Positions 5,474-6,370 of a stretch of 6,370 nt of DNA are shown here, piece after piece. Below the pieces are notes generated by a model. It saw only the letters and a program-made list of their open reading frames with translations. It was not told the DNA's origin and did not search any database. Both the position numbers and the translations under genes were made by a program. Where the stretch lies: contig JBMNTU010000111.1 of assembly GCA_050945895.1 (NCBI GenBank), positions 1 through 6,370 on the forward strand. The letters run 5' to 3'. The stretch is from JBMNTU01 sp050945895 (lineage in GTDB: Bacteria > Bacillota > Clostridia > Christensenellales > Christensenellaceae). The stretch's first letter is position 1. Every line of letters starts with the position of its first letter.

Positions 5474-6205
5474 TCAAAGCTCTGCCCGCTCCAGCCTGTT
5501 ATAAAGCATTGTAACGTTTTGCAGTCCTCCCGGCCGCTCCAGCGCGCGCCTCGTCGTTCGTATAAAGCTGTTTCCGTCGTCTTCCGGAAACGGAAGGTGC
5601 ATTGCAACAATACGTTCCGGCCCAACCACATCCCTTAAAAACGCCTGGTTTTCCCGCAGGCTCACAAACGGAAAATTGACGATCGCCACATCCACGGGCA
5701 TGTTTTCGGTCAGCCTTGCAATGCCCTCCCTGTCCTTCGTTGCATCGCCAAAAACGGTGAATACCTTTCCGTCGATCACAATCCGGTAGCCATAATTCAC
5801 ATAGTCCGCATAATCCTTTCCGTCGTGTACGATTCGCCTGCACGAAACCTGTATCCGGCCTGCCGTATGCTCTTCATGCGGGCGCTGCAGCCGCATGGTG
5901 CGCGACGCCGGAAAGTCGTCACCCGTCGGTGTAATCAACATTGTTTCGGGATGCCGTTCCATAAACCTTCCCACTTCTTTGGGGCTGTAATGGTCTATGT
6001 GCGCATGTGTTATCAGCATCAGGTCGATCTTTTTAAACGCGCCATTTCCATCCACTATGTCTTGTAAAACATCCTCCGGCGGCCTGGAAAAACGAATGGT
6101 CTTTTTTGTGTGCAGCGCATCGATCAGCACGGCCACTCCGTTGTACTGTATCAGGACGCCCGCGTTTGCAATGAGCGTAATAGAGTTATGGTTTAAATTA
6201 TTCAT
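5474..6205 (-). CDS. UlaG-like metallo-beta-lactamase-fold hydrolase
   Basis: A 243-residue cytoplasmic metal-dependent hydrolase of the MBL superfamily. It starts with the SITLIANAGVLIQYNG strand pair (~8-23). The metal motif is THAHIDH (66-72; H67, H69, D71, H72). Further ligand candidates are H127 (RIVHDGKD), D154 (VFGDATK) and H203 (VAMHLPFPEDD). The pattern resembles the UlaG/YycJ-like 'beta-lactamase superfamily hydrolase' group. The substrate is not predictable, and lactam hydrolysis is not implied. The frame is open to an ATG at 6307, but those 34 codons span the promoter and do not look like MBL sequence, so I choose 6205. No Shine-Dalgarno precedes it. The TATAAT box ends 6 bases upstream, so the mRNA should start at the ATG. 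No terminator is seen after its stop. Confidence 0.87.
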   Translation of the reverse strand: MNNLNHNSITLIANAGVLIQYNGVAVLIDALHTKKTIRFSRPPEDVLQDIVDGNGAFKKIDLMLITHAHIDHYSPKEVGRFMERHPETMLITPTGDDFPASRTMRLQRPHEEHTAGRIQVSCRRIVHDGKDYADYVNYGYRIVIDGKVFTVFGDATKDREGIARLTENMPVDVAIVNFPFVSLRENQAFLRDVVGPERIVAMHLPFPEDDGNSFIRTTRRALERPGGLQNVTMLYNRLERAEL

Positions 6206-6211
6206 ATTTCT

Positions 6212-6238
6212 ATTATAGCATATGCCCTTTATTGACAA
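6212..6238 (-). promoter_or_regulatory. Promoter of the MBL-fold gene
   Basis: The minus strand has TGCTATAAT (6212-6220), a consensus extended -10, and TTGTCA (6233-6238) upstream at a short 15-bp spacing. Six bases separate the -10 from the ATG at 6205, placing +1 on the A of the start codon. Confidence 0.75.
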
Positions 6239-6261
6239 AAAATGCCTTAGTGTAAAATAAT
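6232..6261 (+). promoter_or_regulatory. Possible upstream rightward promoter (P1) of the last gene
   Basis: TTGACA (6232-6237) is followed after 18 bp by AATAAT (6256-6261). TAAAAT at 6253-6258 would give 15 bp. The -35 overlaps the -35 of the divergent MBL promoter on the other strand. Confidence 0.4.
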
Positions 6262-6272
6262 CATTGGCAAAA

Positions 6273-6297
6273 GGGAGGCGTCCAGAAGGCGCCTCCC
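6273..6297. other. GC-rich hairpin in the 5' region of the last gene
   Basis: GGGAGGCG (6273-6280) pairs with CGCCTCCC (6290-6297), and two further pairs are possible inside the loop. On the plus strand no T-run follows, so it is not an intrinsic terminator for rightward transcripts. On the minus strand TTTT follows, so it could weakly terminate leftward transcription before the MBL promoter. It would lie near the 5' end of a transcript from P1. Confidence 0.5.
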
Positions 6298-6310
6298 ACA
6301 GATACACACT

Positions 6311-6319
6311 TGATATAAT
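6311..6319 (+). promoter_or_regulatory. Extended -10 promoter (P2) of the last gene
   Basis: TGATATAAT is a consensus extended -10 without a recognisable -35. The predicted start at about 6326 would give a ~34-base leader carrying AAGGAG at 6341-6346. Confidence 0.6.
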
Positions 6320-6359
6320 GATTTTGGAAAAGAATCAATCAAGGAGTGTATGCAGTAAT

Positions 6360-6370
6360 ATGGTAAACGA
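6360..6370 (+). CDS. Start of an unidentified rightward gene (partial)
   Basis: ATG at 6360 opens a frame reading Met-Val-Asn before the window ends. AAGGAG (6341-6346) precedes it at a long 13-base spacing. A closer ATG at 6350 gives only Met-Gln-stop and sits 3 bases from the ribosome binding site. Nothing can be said about the product. The start itself is supported by the upstream promoter and ribosome binding site rather than by protein sequence. Confidence 0.45.

Overview
The window looks like ordinary chromosome from a mid-GC member of the Clostridia (Firmicutes). The evidence is the DnaD-domain protein next to a DnaI/DnaC-type helicase loader, AAGGAG-type ribosome binding sites, sigma-A promoters with extended -10 elements (TGnTATAAT) and a DUF4180 gene. 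Christensenellales would fit, but I cannot settle genus or family from the sequence alone. I see no phage, transposon, CRISPR or toxin-antitoxin hallmarks.

Layout. Bases 1-126 are the 3' end of an alpha/beta-hydrolase-like gene. Bases 221-2962 form a plus-strand operon of three overlapping genes: a 488-residue DnaD-domain primosome protein with four tandem DnaD-like repeats, a DnaI-like AAA+ helicase loader, and a small DUF4180 protein. A bidirectional terminator (2982-3021) separates this operon from a convergent minus-strand MerR-family regulator with a GyrI-like ligand domain (3034-3825). The regulator has a textbook MerR promoter: a 19-bp spacer filled by a 17-bp perfect palindrome. A second terminator (3926-3965) closes a minus-strand HD-domain phosphohydrolase gene (3987-4580). 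That gene diverges from a plus-strand YdcF/DUF218 membrane protein gene (4693-5460). The YdcF gene converges, with a 13-bp gap and no evident terminator, on a minus-strand UlaG-like metallo-beta-lactamase-fold hydrolase gene (5474-6205). The last 165 bases hold divergent promoters, a GC-rich hairpin and the first codons of a rightward gene at 6360.

Function. The first two operon genes very likely act together in loading the replicative helicase during replication initiation or restart. The third gene is translationally coupled to them but has no known function. The right half is a set of single genes, each with its own promoter, and I see no shared pathway.

The most noteworthy points are the four-fold DnaD repeat architecture, two genes whose -10 box sits 6-7 bases from the start codon (predicted leaderless mRNAs), the MerR operator with a second perfect palindrome at the predicted transcription start, and a Tyr in place of the expected catalytic His in the partial hydrolase. 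I did not find strong evidence for an undescribed multi-gene system.
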